Shown: positions 28,490-38,226, counted from the stretch's first letter. The stretch is DNA of 64,000 nt from Tropicibacter oceani (GCF_029958925.1 NZ_CP124616.1:1364001-1428000), one strand, 5' to 3'. Translations and numbers: made by a program. The notes: generated from the sequence alone by a model not told the origin.

Positions 28490-28518
28490 TTGCCACACCC
28501 ACCCCAAACCCGTATACG
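28490..28518 (+). promoter_or_regulatory. Promoter of the first S10 segment
   Basis: TTGCCA (28490-28495), 17 bases, TATACG (28513-28518). The 120-base leader includes AAGGGCGG/CCGCCCTT (about 28543-28567); whether L4 acts here as in E. coli is unknown. Confidence 0.65.
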
Positions 28519-28638
28519 CGCGCAACGGCCCATGGGTCGTGCAAGGGCGGGGTGATTCTCCGCCCTTAAGGTTCGATGAGGGTGCGCGGTGGTCGTGTGT
28601 CCTCCTCTCAACCTCAATGCCAATATAAGGTATGTTCA

Positions 28639-28944
28639 ATGAACCAGAACATCCGTATCCGGCTCAAGGCGTTTGATTACCGCGTGCTGGACGCCAGCAC
28701 CCAGGAAATCGTCAACACCGCCAAGCGCACCGGCGCCACCGTTCGTGGCCCGATCCCGCTGCCGAACAAGATCGAAAAATTCACCGTTCTGCGTGGTCCC
28801 CACGTCAACAAGAAGTCGCGCGACCAGTTCGAGATCCGTACGCACAAGCGTATGCTCGACATCGTCGATCCGACGCCGCAGACCGTTGATGCCCTGATGA
28901 AGCTCGACCTCGCCGCCGGCGTGGATGTCGAGATCAAGGTATAA
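28639..28944 (+). CDS. rpsJ: 30S ribosomal protein S10 (NusE)
   Basis: Ribosomal head protein and, as NusE, part of the antitermination complex with NusB and NusG. It has 101 residues from ATG 28639 ([18 protein letters not shown]); the frame is open upstream but that part is not family-like. It contains the signature [20 protein letters not shown]. First gene of the S10 cluster. Confidence 0.98.
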   Translation: MNQNIRIRLKAFDYRVLDASTQEIVNTAKRTGATVRGPIPLPNKIEKFTVLRGPHVNKKSRDQFEIRTHKRMLDIVDPTPQTVDALMKLDLAAGVDVEIKV

Positions 28945-28959
28945 GGGGAGCATCAGACA

Positions 28960-29679
28960 ATGCGCTCTGGAATTATCGCAAAAAAGGTCGGCATGACCCG
29001 TCTCTTCATGGAAGACGGCAAGCAGATCCCCGTAACCGTGTTGCAGCTGGACAATCTTCAGGTTGTTTCGCAGCGCACCGATGACAAGCACGGCTATACC
29101 GCTGTTCAGCTGGGCGCAGGCAGCGCCAAGGCCAAGAACACGTCCAAAGCCATGCGTGGCCACTTTGCCGCCGCCTCGGTCGAACCGAAGCGCAAGGTTG
29201 CAGAGTTCCGCGTCGATCCCGCGAACCTCATCGAGGTTGGTGCCGAGATCACCGCCGAACACTACAACGAAGGCCAGTACGTCGACGTCAGTGGCATCTC
29301 GATTGGTAAAGGCTTTGCCGGCGCCATGAAACGTCACAACTTTGGCGGTCTGCGTGCCACGCACGGTGTTTCTGTCAGCCACCGTTCGCATGGTTCGACC
29401 GGTCAGTGTCAGGACCCGGGCAAAGTCTTCAAAGGTAAGAAGATGGCCGGCCACATGGGTGCCGTACGCGTGACCACGCAGAACCTGCAGGTCGTCAAGA
29501 CCGATGCAGACCGTGGTCTTATCATGATCAAAGGCGCCGTTCCCGGCTCCAAAGGTGGCTGGGTCACCGTCAAGGATGCAGTGAAAAAGCCGCTGCCCGA
29601 AGGCGTTCCGACCCCCGCCGCGATCCGTTCCGCTGCTGCGCCCGCCGCAGAAGCGCCTGCCGAGGGAGGTGAGGAATGA
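28960..29679 (+). CDS. rplC: 50S ribosomal protein L3
   Basis: Early-assembly 23S rRNA binder that reaches the peptidyl transferase centre. It has 239 residues; the alphaproteobacterial C-terminal Ala/Pro/Glu tail ([14 protein letters not shown]) is present. Family core: [19 protein letters not shown]. Its stop overlaps the rplD start by four bases. Confidence 0.98.
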   Translation: MRSGIIAKKVGMTRLFMEDGKQIPVTVLQLDNLQVVSQRTDDKHGYTAVQLGAGSAKAKNTSKAMRGHFAAASVEPKRKVAEFRVDPANLIEVGAEITAEHYNEGQYVDVSGISIGKGFAGAMKRHNFGGLRATHGVSVSHRSHGSTGQCQDPGKVFKGKKMAGHMGAVRVTTQNLQVVKTDADRGLIMIKGAVPGSKGGWVTVKDAVKKPLPEGVPTPAAIRSAAAPAAEAPAEGGEE

Positions 29680-30293
29680 AACTCGACGTGATCAACCTGG
29701 ACGGCGGCAATGCCGGTTCCGTCGACCTGACGGACGCGATCTTTGATCTCGAGCCGCGCGCCGACATCCTGCACCGCGTTGTCCGCTGGCAGCGTAACAA
29801 GGCGCAGGCCGGTACGCACAAGGTCAAGACCCGGTCCGAAGTCAGCTACTCGACCAAGAAGATCTATCGCCAGAAAGGCACCGGCGGCGCACGCCACGGT
29901 TCCCGCAAGGCGCCCATCTTCCGCAAGGGTGGCATCTACAAGGGTCCGACCCCTCGTTCGCACGCACATGACCTTCCCAAGAAGGTTCGCGCGCTGGGTC
30001 TCAAGCATGCACTGTCGGCCAAGGCCAAGGCAGGCGCGCTGGTGATCATCGAGAACGCGGAAGCAAACGGCAAGACGTCCATCCTGGCCAAGCAGGTCAA
30101 GAACTTGGGCTGGAAGCGCGCGCTGATCATCGATGGCGCAGCAGTGAACGAAGGCTTTGCCGCCGCTGCTCGCAACATCGAAGGTCTGGACGTGCTGCCC
30201 TCGATGGGCGCAAACGTGTTTGACATCCTCAAGCGTGACACCCTGGTGCTCACCAAGGCGGGTGTCGAAGCTCTGGAGGCTCGACTGAAATGA
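29676..30293 (+). CDS. rplD: 50S ribosomal protein L4
   Basis: Lines the exit tunnel; in E. coli it represses the S10 operon. It has 205 residues. The tunnel loop is recognisable in [18 protein letters not shown]. Overlaps of four bases with both rplC and rplW indicate translational coupling. Confidence 0.98.
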   Translation: MKLDVINLDGGNAGSVDLTDAIFDLEPRADILHRVVRWQRNKAQAGTHKVKTRSEVSYSTKKIYRQKGTGGARHGSRKAPIFRKGGIYKGPTPRSHAHDLPKKVRALGLKHALSAKAKAGALVIIENAEANGKTSILAKQVKNLGWKRALIIDGAAVNEGFAAAARNIEGLDVLPSMGANVFDILKRDTLVLTKAGVEALEARLK

Positions 30294-30586
30294 GTGCAAA
30301 CGCAACGCATTACGATGTGATCCGCAAGCCGATCATCACCGAGAAAACCACCATGGCGTCCGAAAATGGCGCAGTGGTTTTCGAAGTGGCAATCGACAGC
30401 AACAAGCCGCAGATCAAAGAGGCCGTCGAGGCTCTGTTTGGTGTGAAGGTGAAGGCCGTGAACACGACCATCACCAAAGGCAAGGTCAAGCGCTTCAAAG
30501 GCCAGATGGGTCGTCGCAAGGACGTCAAGAAAGCCTATGTGACGCTTGAAGCGGGCAACACGATCGACGTGTCGACCGGTCTTTGA
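30290..30586 (+). CDS. rplW: 50S ribosomal protein L23
   Basis: Sits at the tunnel exit and docks SRP and trigger factor. It has 98 residues with [12 protein letters not shown] at the N-terminus and [19 protein letters not shown]. It is followed by a strong terminator instead of rplB, so the classical rplW-rplB junction is broken here. Confidence 0.98.
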   Translation: MSANATHYDVIRKPIITEKTTMASENGAVVFEVAIDSNKPQIKEAVEALFGVKVKAVNTTITKGKVKRFKGQMGRRKDVKKAYVTLEAGNTIDVSTGL

Positions 30587-30622
30587 CCGGGTGCCGGGCT
30601 GAAGACCGGCCTACCGAAAATG

Positions 30623-30654
30623 AACCCCGGCTGCGCAAGCGGTCGGGGTTTTTT
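30623..30654 (+). terminator. Intrinsic terminator inside the S10 cluster
   Basis: AACCCCG (30623-30629) pairs with CGGGGTT (30644-30650), followed by TTTT. It ends the rpsJ-rplC-rplD-rplW segment. Confidence 0.88.
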
Positions 30655-31077
30655 CATGCTCGGATGGGAGAGCGTTGGGCAGGGCGGCAGATGCGGGTTT
30701 AACGCGGTGGCCCCAGCGTTAAACCTGCCGTGCTAACCGCCTGGAAAGGGGCAATCGGTACGAAGCCCTGCCGGTTTGGTACAGTTTAAGGCCCGCCGGA
30801 AAGGGAGGTCTGGGGCCCCGGAGAAGGGCTTTGGTGCGCTTCTGGGGCTGTTGGTACAGATTTCAAAATGCAGATATGAGTATGAGCACCATTTCGGAAG
30901 ACGTCGGGTTTTTCCGGATCACGGGTTGGTCAGGGTGCGCGGAGGCGGGGTGAAACCCCGCCCTACGGTGTGTCGTGCGAGGGTTTTGATCCATCCGCGC
31001 AGCGACGGGCTGGCTCTCATTGGTGTCGACCAAAGCCCGCGGTTCAGTAATGCACGCAACGAAGCATGCAACCGCCC
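30655..31077. other. Gene-free stretch between rplW and rplB
   Basis: No reading frame looks coding. It contains the palindrome at 30945-30963 and nothing else that I can name. Confidence 0.55.
30945..30963. repeat. Palindromic repeat upstream of rplB
   Basis: GGCGGGGT-gaa-ACCCCGCC, followed by CTAC; a member of the G-rich palindrome family. Confidence 0.65.
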
Positions 31078-31106
31078 TTGACCCCACCCCAACCATCCCC
31101 TAAACG
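31078..31106 (+). promoter_or_regulatory. Candidate promoter of the rplB segment
   Basis: TTGACC (31078-31083), 17 bases, TAAACG (31101-31106). Confidence 0.5.
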
Positions 31107-31318
31107 ACCCCATCGGCATGGCCCCGGATTCGTTCCGGGGCTTTGTTGTTGTCTTGCCGAAACCCGTTCCGGGCCTGACCCGGAACCTCTGGTATGAGGC
31201 CGCGGACGCAAGTTCGGGGCGTGATCGGCAAGAGCCTCCACCGGGGACCTTCGGGGCCCTATACTCGAAATAGGCAGGCCACACTTGGTCTGTCGCATGC
31301 AAACGGAAGACAGAAAGC
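31107..31318 (+). promoter_or_regulatory. Structured leader of the rplB segment
   Basis: About 210 bases with two strong hairpins: GCCCCGGA/TCCGGGGC (31121-31141), followed by TTTGTTGTTG, and GTTCCGGG/CCCGGAAC (31166-31186). The first looks like a leader terminator. A regulatory role, perhaps for a ribosomal protein of the segment, is inferred. Confidence 0.4.
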
Positions 31319-32161
31319 ATGGCACTCAAGTCGTACAAACCGACGACGCCTGGCCAGCGCGGGCTGGTACTGATCGACCGTTCGGAGCTGTGGAAAGGTC
31401 GTCCTGTCAAAGCCCTCACCGAGGGTCTGACGAAAAAGGGCGGACGGAACAACACCGGACGGATCACGATGCGTCGCAAAGGCGGCGGGGCAAAGCGCCT
31501 CTACCGCATCGTCGATTTCAAGCGTAACAAATTTGACGTGGGCGCAACCGTTGCCCGTATCGAATACGACCCCAACCGTACCGCATTCATCGCACTGGTT
31601 CAGTACGACGACGGCGAGCAGGCCTATATCCTGGCGCCTCAGCGCCTGGCCATCGGCGACCGCGTGATCGCATCGGCCAAGGCCGACGTGAAGCCCGGTA
31701 ACGCGATGCCGTTCAGCGGCCTGCCGATCGGTACGATCGTTCACAACATCGAGCTGAAGCCCGGCAAGGGTGGCCAGATCGCACGCGCCGCGGGCACCTA
31801 TGCCCAGTTCGTCGGCCGTGACGGTGGCTATGCCCAGATCCGTCTGAGCTCGGGCGAACTGCGTCTGGTACGTCAGGAATGCATGGCCACCGTTGGTGCC
31901 GTGTCGAACCCCGACAACTCGAACCAGAACTTTGGTAAAGCGGGCCGCATGCGTCACAAGGGCATCCGCCCGAGCGTTCGCGGCGTCGTGATGAACCCCA
32001 TCGACCACCCGCATGGTGGTGGTGAGGGCCGGACCTCGGGTGGTCGTCACCCGGTGACGCCCTGGGGCAAGCCGACCAAAGGCAAGCGCACCCGCAACAC
32101 CAACAAGGCGTCGCAAAAGCTTATCGTTCGCTCGCGTCACGCCAAGAAGAAGGGTCGCTAA
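31319..32161 (+). CDS. rplB: 50S ribosomal protein L2
   Basis: Universally conserved protein needed for subunit joining and peptidyl transferase structure. It has 280 residues. The functional histidine region [23 protein letters not shown] is intact (written here in two parts: [13 protein letters not shown] and [10 protein letters not shown]). Heads its own segment behind a long leader. Confidence 0.98.
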   Translation: MALKSYKPTTPGQRGLVLIDRSELWKGRPVKALTEGLTKKGGRNNTGRITMRRKGGGAKRLYRIVDFKRNKFDVGATVARIEYDPNRTAFIALVQYDDGEQAYILAPQRLAIGDRVIASAKADVKPGNAMPFSGLPIGTIVHNIELKPGKGGQIARAAGTYAQFVGRDGGYAQIRLSSGELRLVRQECMATVGAVSNPDNSNQNFGKAGRMRHKGIRPSVRGVVMNPIDHPHGGGEGRTSGGRHPVTPWGKPTKGKRTRNTNKASQKLIVRSRHAKKKGR

Positions 32162-32164
32162 CAC

Positions 32165-32443
32165 ATGTCGCGCTCTGTATGGAAAGGCCCGTTCGTTGAT
32201 GCCTATGTCTTGAAAAAGGCAGAGGCGGCACGCGAATCCGGCCGTAACGAAGTTATCAAGATCTGGTCGCGCCGCTCGACGATCCTGCCCCAGTTCGTGG
32301 GTCTGACGTTTGGCGTTTACAACGGCCAGAAGCACATCCCCGTGAACGTGTCCGAGGACATGATCGGTCAGAAGTTCGGCGAATACAGCCCGACCCGTAC
32401 CTATTACGGTCATGCTGCCGACAAAAAAGCCAAGAGGAAGTAA
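32165..32443 (+). CDS. rpsS: 30S ribosomal protein S19
   Basis: 30S head protein that binds 16S rRNA with S13. It has 92 residues. Markers are [17 protein letters not shown] at the start and [18 protein letters not shown] at the end. Three bases follow rplB. Confidence 0.98.
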   Translation: MSRSVWKGPFVDAYVLKKAEAARESGRNEVIKIWSRRSTILPQFVGLTFGVYNGQKHIPVNVSEDMIGQKFGEYSPTRTYYGHAADKKAKRK

Positions 32444-32446
32444 GCC

Positions 32447-32827
32447 ATGGGCAAGGATAAGAATCCCCGCCGCGTGGCGGACAACGAAGCGATGGCCAAG
32501 TTGCGCATGCTGCGCACTTCGCCGCAGAAGCTGAACCTTGTGGCTCAGCTGATCCGCGGCAAGAAAGTGGACAAAGCTCTGACCGATCTGACCTTCTCGA
32601 AGAAGCGGATCGCGGAAGACGTGAAGAAATGCCTTCAGTCCGCCATTGCAAACGCCGAGAACAACCACGGCCTGGACGTTGACGAGCTGATCGTCGCCGA
32701 AGCCTTCGTGGGCAAGAACCTTGTGATGAAGCGTGGCCGTCCTCGGGCACGGGGTCGTTTTGGCCGCATCAACAAGCCGTTCTCGGAACTCACCATCAAG
32801 GTGCGTCAGATCGAGGAGCAAGCCTAA
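32447..32827 (+). CDS. rplV: 50S ribosomal protein L22
   Basis: Its long beta-hairpin lines the exit tunnel where macrolides bind. It has 126 residues; the hairpin region is [19 protein letters not shown]. The stop TAA shares one base with the rpsC ATG (TAATG), so the two are translationally coupled. Confidence 0.98.
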   Translation: MGKDKNPRRVADNEAMAKLRMLRTSPQKLNLVAQLIRGKKVDKALTDLTFSKKRIAEDVKKCLQSAIANAENNHGLDVDELIVAEAFVGKNLVMKRGRPRARGRFGRINKPFSELTIKVRQIEEQA

Positions 32828-33546
32828 TGGGTAACAAGACCAATCCGATCGGCATGCGCCTTCAGGTGAACCGCACCTGGGACAGCCGCTGGTACGCAGA
32901 CACCAAGGACTATGGCAATCTTCTGCTTGAAGATCTCGCGATCCGCGATTTCATCAACAAGGAATGCAAGCAGGCCGGTATTGCCCGCGTGATCATCGAA
33001 CGCCCCCACAAGAAGTGCCGTGTGACCATTCACACCGCGCGTCCGGGCGTGATCATCGGCAAGAAAGGTGCGGACATCGAAGTTCTTCGCAAGAAACTGG
33101 CGGCTTTGACCGACAGCGAACTGCACCTGAACATCGTCGAAGTGCGCAAGCCGGAGCTTGACGCACAGCTGGTTGGCGAAAGCATTTCGCAGCAGCTGGA
33201 GCGCCGTGTTTCTTTCCGCCGTGCCATGAAACGGGCCGTGCAGAACGCCATGCGCATGGGCGCCCTGGGTATCCGGGTGAACGTCGCTGGCCGTCTGGGT
33301 GGCGCTGAAATCGCGCGTACCGAATGGTACCGCGAAGGCCGCGTGCCCCTGCACACCCTGCGTGCTGACATCGATTACGCGACTGTCGAGGCGGCAACGC
33401 CCTACGGCATCATCGGGATCAAGGTCTGGATCTTCAAAGGTGAGATCATGGAACACGACCCCGCCGCGCGTGACCGCAAGGCACAGGAAATCCAGGACGG
33501 CCCCGCACCCCGTGGTGCAGGCGGTCGTCGTGATGACCGGAGATAA
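32827..33546 (+). CDS. rpsC: 30S ribosomal protein S3
   Basis: mRNA-entry protein with helicase activity together with S4 and S5. It has 239 residues. The N-terminal KH domain has the GxxG loop in [11 protein letters not shown]; the C-terminal domain has the usual [20 protein letters not shown]. The Arg/Asp-rich C-terminal tail is typical of alphaproteobacteria. Confidence 0.98.
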   Translation: MGNKTNPIGMRLQVNRTWDSRWYADTKDYGNLLLEDLAIRDFINKECKQAGIARVIIERPHKKCRVTIHTARPGVIIGKKGADIEVLRKKLAALTDSELHLNIVEVRKPELDAQLVGESISQQLERRVSFRRAMKRAVQNAMRMGALGIRVNVAGRLGGAEIARTEWYREGRVPLHTLRADIDYATVEAATPYGIIGIKVWIFKGEIMEHDPAARDRKAQEIQDGPAPRGAGGRRDDRR

Positions 33547-33548
33547 TC

Positions 33549-33962
33549 ATGCTTCAGCCAAAGCGTACTAAATTCCGCAAGATGCACAAAGGCCGGATCA
33601 AGGGCCTTGCAAAGGGCGGTTCGGATCTGAACTTCGGGACTTTTGGCCTCAAGGCCACGCAGCCCGAGCGTGTGACCGCACGCCAGATCGAAGCAGCCCG
33701 TCGTGCCATGACGCGTCACATGAAGCGTCAGGGTCGCGTCTGGATCCGCATCTTCCCGGACACCCCGGTCACCTCCAAGCCCACCGAAGTTCGTATGGGT
33801 AAGGGTAAAGGTTCCGTGGATTTCTGGGCCTGCAAGGTCAAGCCGGGCCGCGTCATGTTCGAAATCGACGGCGTTGCCGAAGATGTCGCGCGTGAGGCTC
33901 TGCGTCTTGCTGCGATGAAATTGCCGATCAAAACCCGCGTCGTTGTGCGCGAAGACTGGTAA
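33549..33962 (+). CDS. rplP: 50S ribosomal protein L16
   Basis: Binds near the A site and helps position the tRNA acceptor end. It has 137 residues, full length. The RMGKGKG loop is present with Arg82, the equivalent of the E. coli arginine (Arg81) hydroxylated by the oxygenase YcfD. It is the last ribosomal gene before an accessory insertion that includes an oxygenase-like gene. Confidence 0.98.
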   Translation: MLQPKRTKFRKMHKGRIKGLAKGGSDLNFGTFGLKATQPERVTARQIEAARRAMTRHMKRQGRVWIRIFPDTPVTSKPTEVRMGKGKGSVDFWACKVKPGRVMFEIDGVAEDVAREALRLAAMKLPIKTRVVVREDW

Positions 33963-33982
33963 TTTCCGTCCAAAGTGAAAAG

Positions 33983-34018
33983 AATGGCCCCCGCTGCAAC
34001 CGTAGCGGGGGCCATTTT
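33983..34018 (+). terminator. Intrinsic terminator after rplP
   Basis: AATGGCCCCCGCT (33983-33995) pairs with AGCGGGGGCCATT (34004-34016), a perfect 13-bp stem ending in TTTT. Confidence 0.9.
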
Positions 34019-34054
34019 CGTTTTGGCCGCGACGAAACAGGAACGAGGATCGCC

Positions 34055-34747
34055 GTGTTTTCATATTTGCGCCGCCGCATCACGCGGGCCATCGCCCACG
34101 CGGCGTCACAGGGAAACCCGCTGGCCCGGCGTCTTGTGGCGCGGGAAATGCGCGGCGTCCTGCAAACCCTGCCGGCGCATTCGCCGATCGTGCGGGGCGA
34201 TTTCATGACACCCGACCTGTCGAGGCCCTTGCCCGAAGAGTTGAGCAACAGCCTTGTCGGCGAATACGAGATGATGCCGCTGGAGCGCCGTCCGGCGCTG
34301 CCCGAAGAGGTTGTCGGTCGGCGCATCGACATGCTGTCGGTCACGCTGGGGTCCTATGGCATGGGCGGTTATGGATTTTTCGGCCTGCTGCTGGACAGCG
34401 GCGAATGGTTGATCGTCGCGTTGGACGGTGCGGCGACCTGGATCGAGCTGGATGGCCGCATCCTTGAGGACCCGTTTCACGAAGGGCAGGGGGCCAAGGG
34501 GCCCTGGATCGTCGCGGCGGACGATGCCGCCGCGCTGGCCCGCATCAGCGGCGCGCGGATCGTGTCGCTGGACATCAAGGCCAAGTCGCTGGACATGCTT
34601 TTGGACAACGGCGCGCGGTTCTGCATTTCCGACAACCCCGACCGGCGGCCCATCCTTGCCGGTAGCCGGAAAAAGCGCGCCTTTCTTCAGGGCGACGATC
34701 TGCGCGACGCGGTGTTCCTGAGCCCGTCGGGCGAAATCTTTGTCTAG
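34055..34747 (+). CDS. Hypothetical protein between rplP and rpmC
   Basis: A 230-residue protein starting at GTG (34055) with GAGG upstream. A basic N-terminus (MFSYLRRRITRAIAH) is followed by a mostly beta-rich chain with GSYGMGGYGFFGLLLDSGEWLIVALDG. The C-terminal third contains SLDIKAKSLDMLLDNG. No signal peptide, membrane span or catalytic motif. I recognise no family. It follows the rplP terminator and is probably expressed separately; the next gene begins 68 bases later in the same direction. Confidence 0.72.
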   Translation: MFSYLRRRITRAIAHAASQGNPLARRLVAREMRGVLQTLPAHSPIVRGDFMTPDLSRPLPEELSNSLVGEYEMMPLERRPALPEEVVGRRIDMLSVTLGSYGMGGYGFFGLLLDSGEWLIVALDGAATWIELDGRILEDPFHEGQGAKGPWIVAADDAAALARISGARIVSLDIKAKSLDMLLDNGARFCISDNPDRRPILAGSRKKRAFLQGDDLRDAVFLSPSGEIFV

Positions 34748-34815
34748 GCAAACTTTGGCCGTGGCCCACAATTTTGCTGTTTCGCGGCGCACTCGGCAGG
34801 GGTAGAAGCCTGATC

Positions 34816-35439
34816 ATGACTCAGATCCGATCGCTTTTCGCCACGCGCCTGTACCGCGCTCAGCTGTCCGAACACGGCCCCGCCATCGACAACGATGAGC
34901 TGGAGGCCTCGTGCTATTCCATCGCCGAGGATGACGAGGCGGGGCAGGAGTGGTGCGAAAACAACGGCTATCCCGGCTATACCTCTTATGCGTCGCTGAC
35001 CGATCTGGGCTGGCGCTTTCCGATCTTTGCCGACCTGATCAAGGCGCTGGACCAGCATGTGGCCGCGTTCGCCAAGGATCTGGAGTTCGACCTCGGCGAC
35101 AAGGGGCTGGTGCTGGAGGATATCTGGATCAACATCCTGCCGCCGGGCGGCACGCATTCCAGCCACATCCACCCGCATTCGGTGATTTCCGGCACGACCT
35201 ATGTGGCGATGCCCGAAGGCGCCGCCGCGCTGAAGTTGGAAGACCCGCGGTTGCAGATGATGATGGCCGCGCCGACCCGCATCAAGGGCGCGCGCGAAGA
35301 ACTGCGCCCCTTCATCTATGAGGCGACACAGCCCGGCGATGTGCTGCTGTGGGAAAGCTGGCTGCGCCACGAGGTTCCGATGAACATGGCCGAAGAAGAC
35401 AACCGGATTTCGGTCAGCTTCAACTACAAGTGGGAATAA
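34816..35439 (+). CDS. Putative 2-oxoglutarate/Fe(II)-dependent oxygenase
   Basis: A 207-residue protein with the features of the TIGR02466/2OG-FeII_Oxy_5 family: WINILPPGGTHSSHIHPH (105-121), then SGTTYVAMPEG; GDVLLWESWLRHEVP with His185; and RISVSFNYK with Arg197 as the likely 2-oxoglutarate anchor. His117/119/121 and His185 are candidate iron ligands. It would hydroxylate a protein or small molecule; no substrate is known for the family as far as I know. The start at 34816 was chosen over 34774 because family-like sequence begins there. Its place just downstream of rplP is suggestive (see findings). Confidence 0.82.
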   Translation: MTQIRSLFATRLYRAQLSEHGPAIDNDELEASCYSIAEDDEAGQEWCENNGYPGYTSYASLTDLGWRFPIFADLIKALDQHVAAFAKDLEFDLGDKGLVLEDIWINILPPGGTHSSHIHPHSVISGTTYVAMPEGAAALKLEDPRLQMMMAAPTRIKGAREELRPFIYEATQPGDVLLWESWLRHEVPMNMAEEDNRISVSFNYKWE

Positions 35440-35545
35440 GGCGTCGGGGCCGCACCCCTATTCGGGGGCTTTTCATTTTCGATTAGAGTTATATGTGACT
35501 TTTCAGGGCATCTTTTGCCTGACGTTCATTTGGTGTTCTGTTCCC

Positions 35546-36235
35546 ATGGTCGAAAAACTTGCCGCCGAGGCGCGGCGTCTGCACAAAATCCTGGAAGCGC
35601 ATGTTCCGCAAAAGGCGGTGCGCGACGTCTGGTATTGGCTGCGCTACGGGCGCAAGGCGCCGGCCTCGGACAGTGCGATCTTTGTCAGGCCGGGCGATGT
35701 GACCCATTCGCTGGCGCATCACGACACCCTTGGCCATTTCCGGCGCCAGAACAGCGGGCGCGTGATCGGCGGCGATTGGGATACCCACCGCGACGATGTC
35801 GAGCGCAACACCAAGCTGCGCAGTTGCCGGATGCGCTGGGAGCAGGGCGCCGATTGGCACGAAACCCCGATCTACAAGCGGATGCTGGCGGAAATTGCGG
35901 CCGGTCGCGCACCGGATGAATGCCGGTCCGCCGAGGATCTGGACGAACGCTATGCCATGCTGGATCGGGTCTTTGCCGAAACCCGGTTCCGGGGCCGGCT
36001 GCTGACCAAGGAAGAATTGCCCGACCATTTCCGGCGCGAACACGGCGGCATCCTGGTGCATGTGGCCCGCGACGGAACCTGCCTGCGGCGCGGCGGCGGG
36101 GCGCATCGTTTTGCGATTGCGCGCATCCTGGACTTGCCGGAAATGCCGGCGCAGGTCGGTGTGGTGCACCCCAAGGCCATCGAGGACGGGCACCTGCAAC
36201 GGCTGTTGCAATCGCGCCATCGCGAAGCGGCTTAG
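35546..36235 (+). CDS. Hypothetical protein with ParB-like HRF motif
   Basis: A 229-residue cytoplasmic protein from ATG 35546; a GTG at 35495 would add 17 hydrophobic residues that look less natural. The C-terminal region, about 166-205, reads GGILVHVARDG, then LRRGGGAHRFAIARIL and LPEMPAQVGVVHP. It resembles the G-x-HR-x-A core of ParB/sulfiredoxin-fold domains. The rest is rich in Arg, His and Trp. Similar proteins, as I recall, occur near polysaccharide genes, but no function is established. It is the last of three accessory genes between rplP and rpmC. Confidence 0.7.
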   Translation: MVEKLAAEARRLHKILEAHVPQKAVRDVWYWLRYGRKAPASDSAIFVRPGDVTHSLAHHDTLGHFRRQNSGRVIGGDWDTHRDDVERNTKLRSCRMRWEQGADWHETPIYKRMLAEIAAGRAPDECRSAEDLDERYAMLDRVFAETRFRGRLLTKEELPDHFRREHGGILVHVARDGTCLRRGGGAHRFAIARILDLPEMPAQVGVVHPKAIEDGHLQRLLQSRHREAA

Positions 36236-36322
36236 CCACCGGCCCTTGCCCCCAAAAGCCGCCCCGGCTGCGCCGGATTGTGGCCCTTGGCGGTGCCGTT
36301 CTGCCTGCGGTGGCTTATCCGC

Positions 36323-36351
36323 TTGCCATGTGGGGGCATCGGGTCTATAGG
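36323..36351 (+). promoter_or_regulatory. Candidate promoter of the spc segment
   Basis: TTGCCA (36323-36328), 17 bases, TATAGG (36346-36351), about 100 bases before rpmC. Confidence 0.6.
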
Positions 36352-36448
36352 GGCGCTTCATCCACGGACTCCACCGGACCAAAGGTGACCCTCGCGATTC
36401 GCAAAAAGGGAGGGGCCTGCCGGTGATGTTGCAACAAAGGAGAGGCGC

Positions 36449-36655
36449 ATGAACGCCCAGGAACTCCGTGACAAGACCCCGGACCAGCTCCGGGACACCC
36501 TTGTCCAATTGAAAAAAGAGGCCTTCAACCTGCGGTTCCAGCAGGCCACCGGCCAGATGGAAAACACCGCCCGCATGCGTCAGGTTCGCCGCGACGTCGC
36601 CAAGGTGAAGACCGTACTCAACGAAAAGGCCGCTGCAGCGGCATCGGAGGCGTAA
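36449..36655 (+). CDS. rpmC: 50S ribosomal protein L29
   Basis: Small helical protein by the tunnel exit, next to L23. It has 68 residues ([14 protein letters not shown]..., with [14 protein letters not shown]). AAAGGAGAGG precedes the ATG. It opens the segment that runs to rpmD. Confidence 0.97.
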   Translation: MNAQELRDKTPDQLRDTLVQLKKEAFNLRFQQATGQMENTARMRQVRRDVAKVKTVLNEKAAAAASEA

Positions 36656-36658
36656 GAC

Positions 36659-36889
36659 ATGCCCAAGCGTATCCTGTCCGGCACCGTGACCTCCACGGCC
36701 AACGCCCAGACCGTCACCGTTCTCGTTGAGCGTCGTTTCAAGCATCCGGTGATGCAGAAGACGATCAAGAAGACCAAGAAATACCGCGCTCATGATGAGG
36801 CGGAAAAGTTCGCTGTCGGCGATATGGTTCGCATCATCGAATGTGCACCCAAGTCGAAAACGAAACGTTGGGAAGTGATCGCCGAATAA
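36659..36889 (+). CDS. rpsQ: 30S ribosomal protein S17
   Basis: Primary 16S rRNA binder with an OB fold. It has 76 residues, with [22 protein letters not shown] and a basic C-terminal strand ([10 protein letters not shown]). Three bases after rpmC. Confidence 0.97.
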   Translation: MPKRILSGTVTSTANAQTVTVLVERRFKHPVMQKTIKKTKKYRAHDEAEKFAVGDMVRIIECAPKSKTKRWEVIAE

Positions 36890-36972
36890 ACCCGGCGGTT
36901 CCTTCCCGATAATCGAAACCCCGAGGTCAATGTCCCAAGGATAGGGCGGCCTCGGAAGTCGGGAGAAACCAA

Positions 36973-37341
36973 ATGATCCAGATGCAGACCAATCTGGATG
37001 TTGCTGACAACTCCGGCGCTCGCCGGGTTCAGTGCATCAAGGTCCTCGGCGGTTCCCACCGCCGTTATGCATCCGTGGGCGACATCATCGTGGTGTCGGT
37101 CAAGGAAGCAATTCCGCGTGGTCGCGTGAAAAAGGGTGACGTCCGCAAGGCCGTCGTCGTGCGCACCGCCAAGGAAGTTCGTCGCGAAGATGGCACGTCC
37201 ATCCGCTTTGACCGCAACGCCGCGGTCATCCTGAACAACAACAACGAGCCGGTCGGCACCCGTATCTTCGGGCCGGTGGTTCGCGAATTGCGTTCGAAGA
37301 ACTTCATGAAGATCATCTCGCTTGCGCCGGAGGTGCTGTAA
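36973..37341 (+). CDS. rplN: 50S ribosomal protein L14
   Basis: Interface protein that contacts 16S helix 14 and binds the silencing factor RsfS. It has 122 residues, starting [20 protein letters not shown] and ending ISLAPEVL. The 83-base gap after rpsQ has no clear terminator. Confidence 0.98.
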   Translation: MIQMQTNLDVADNSGARRVQCIKVLGGSHRRYASVGDIIVVSVKEAIPRGRVKKGDVRKAVVVRTAKEVRREDGTSIRFDRNAAVILNNNNEPVGTRIFGPVVRELRSKNFMKIISLAPEVL

Positions 37342-37342
37342 G

Positions 37343-37648
37343 ATGGCTGCCAAGTTGAAAAAGGGCGACAAGGTCGTCGTGCTCGCAGGCAAGGACAAGG
37401 GCAAGACCGGTGAGATCACCAGCGTCGACCCCAAAGCCGGCAAAGCCGTGGTCGAAGGCGTGAACATCGCCATCCGCCACACCCGTCAGTCGCAGACCGC
37501 CCAGGGCGGCCGCCTGCCCAAGGCTCTGCCGATCGACCTGTCGAACCTCGCAATCGTTGATGCCAATGGCAAAGCGACCCGCGTCGGCTTCCGTATGGAT
37601 GGCGACAAGAAGGTCCGTTTCGCCAAGACCACAGGGGATGTGATCTGA
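37343..37648 (+). CDS. rplX: 50S ribosomal protein L24
   Basis: Assembly initiator of the 50S subunit with a KOW domain ([20 protein letters not shown]). It has 101 residues from ATG 37343, one base after the rplN stop. Its stop shares one base with the rplE start (TGATG). Confidence 0.97.
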   Translation: MAAKLKKGDKVVVLAGKDKGKTGEITSVDPKAGKAVVEGVNIAIRHTRQSQTAQGGRLPKALPIDLSNLAIVDANGKATRVGFRMDGDKKVRFAKTTGDVI

Positions 37649-38226
37649 TGCTTGATGTTGCAAATTACACCCCGCGTCTGAAGGTCCAGTTCAACGACGT
37701 GATCAAGCCCGCTCTGAAAGAGCAGTTTGGTTACACGAACGACCTGCAGATCCCGCGTCTGGAAAAGATCGTTCTGAACATCGGTTGCGGTGCAGAAGCC
37801 GTGCGCGACTCGAAAAAGGCCAAATCGGCCATCGAGGACCTGACCAAGATCGCCGGCCAGCAGGCCGTCGGCACGATCGCCAAGCATTCGCACGCGCCTT
37901 TCCGCCTGCGCGAAGGCATGGTCATCGGCACCAAGGTCACGCTGCGCGATGTCCGTATGTTTGAATTCCTTGACCGCCTGGTCACTGTCGCGATGCCCCG
38001 CATCCGTGACTTCCGTGGCGTGAAGCCGTCGTTCGACGGTCGTGGCAACTTTGCCATGGGTCTCAAGGAACACATCGTCTTCCCGGAAATCGACTTCGAC
38101 AAGGTCGACGAAGTCTGGGGCATGGACATCATCATCACCACCAATGCGCGCCAGTTCGGGGAACACTCGGCCGATGCGCAAGCCAAAGCGCTGTTGAAGC
38201 ATTTCAACATGCCCTTCAACGCGTAA
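37648..38226 (+). CDS. rplE: 50S ribosomal protein L5
   Basis: Binds 5S rRNA with L18 and forms a bridge to S13. It has 192 residues, with the signature [20 protein letters not shown] and later [19 protein letters not shown]. Coupled to rplX. Confidence 0.98.
   Translation: MLDVANYTPRLKVQFNDVIKPALKEQFGYTNDLQIPRLEKIVLNIGCGAEAVRDSKKAKSAIEDLTKIAGQQAVGTIAKHSHAPFRLREGMVIGTKVTLRDVRMFEFLDRLVTVAMPRIRDFRGVKPSFDGRGNFAMGLKEHIVFPEIDFDKVDEVWGMDIIITTNARQFGEHSADAQAKALLKHFNMPFNA

Noticed and set aside
30776-31081. 101-codon frame in the rplW-rplB gap
   Set aside because: Arg-rich, passes through the palindrome at 30945 and a promoter candidate, and has no ribosome binding site; not treated as a gene.
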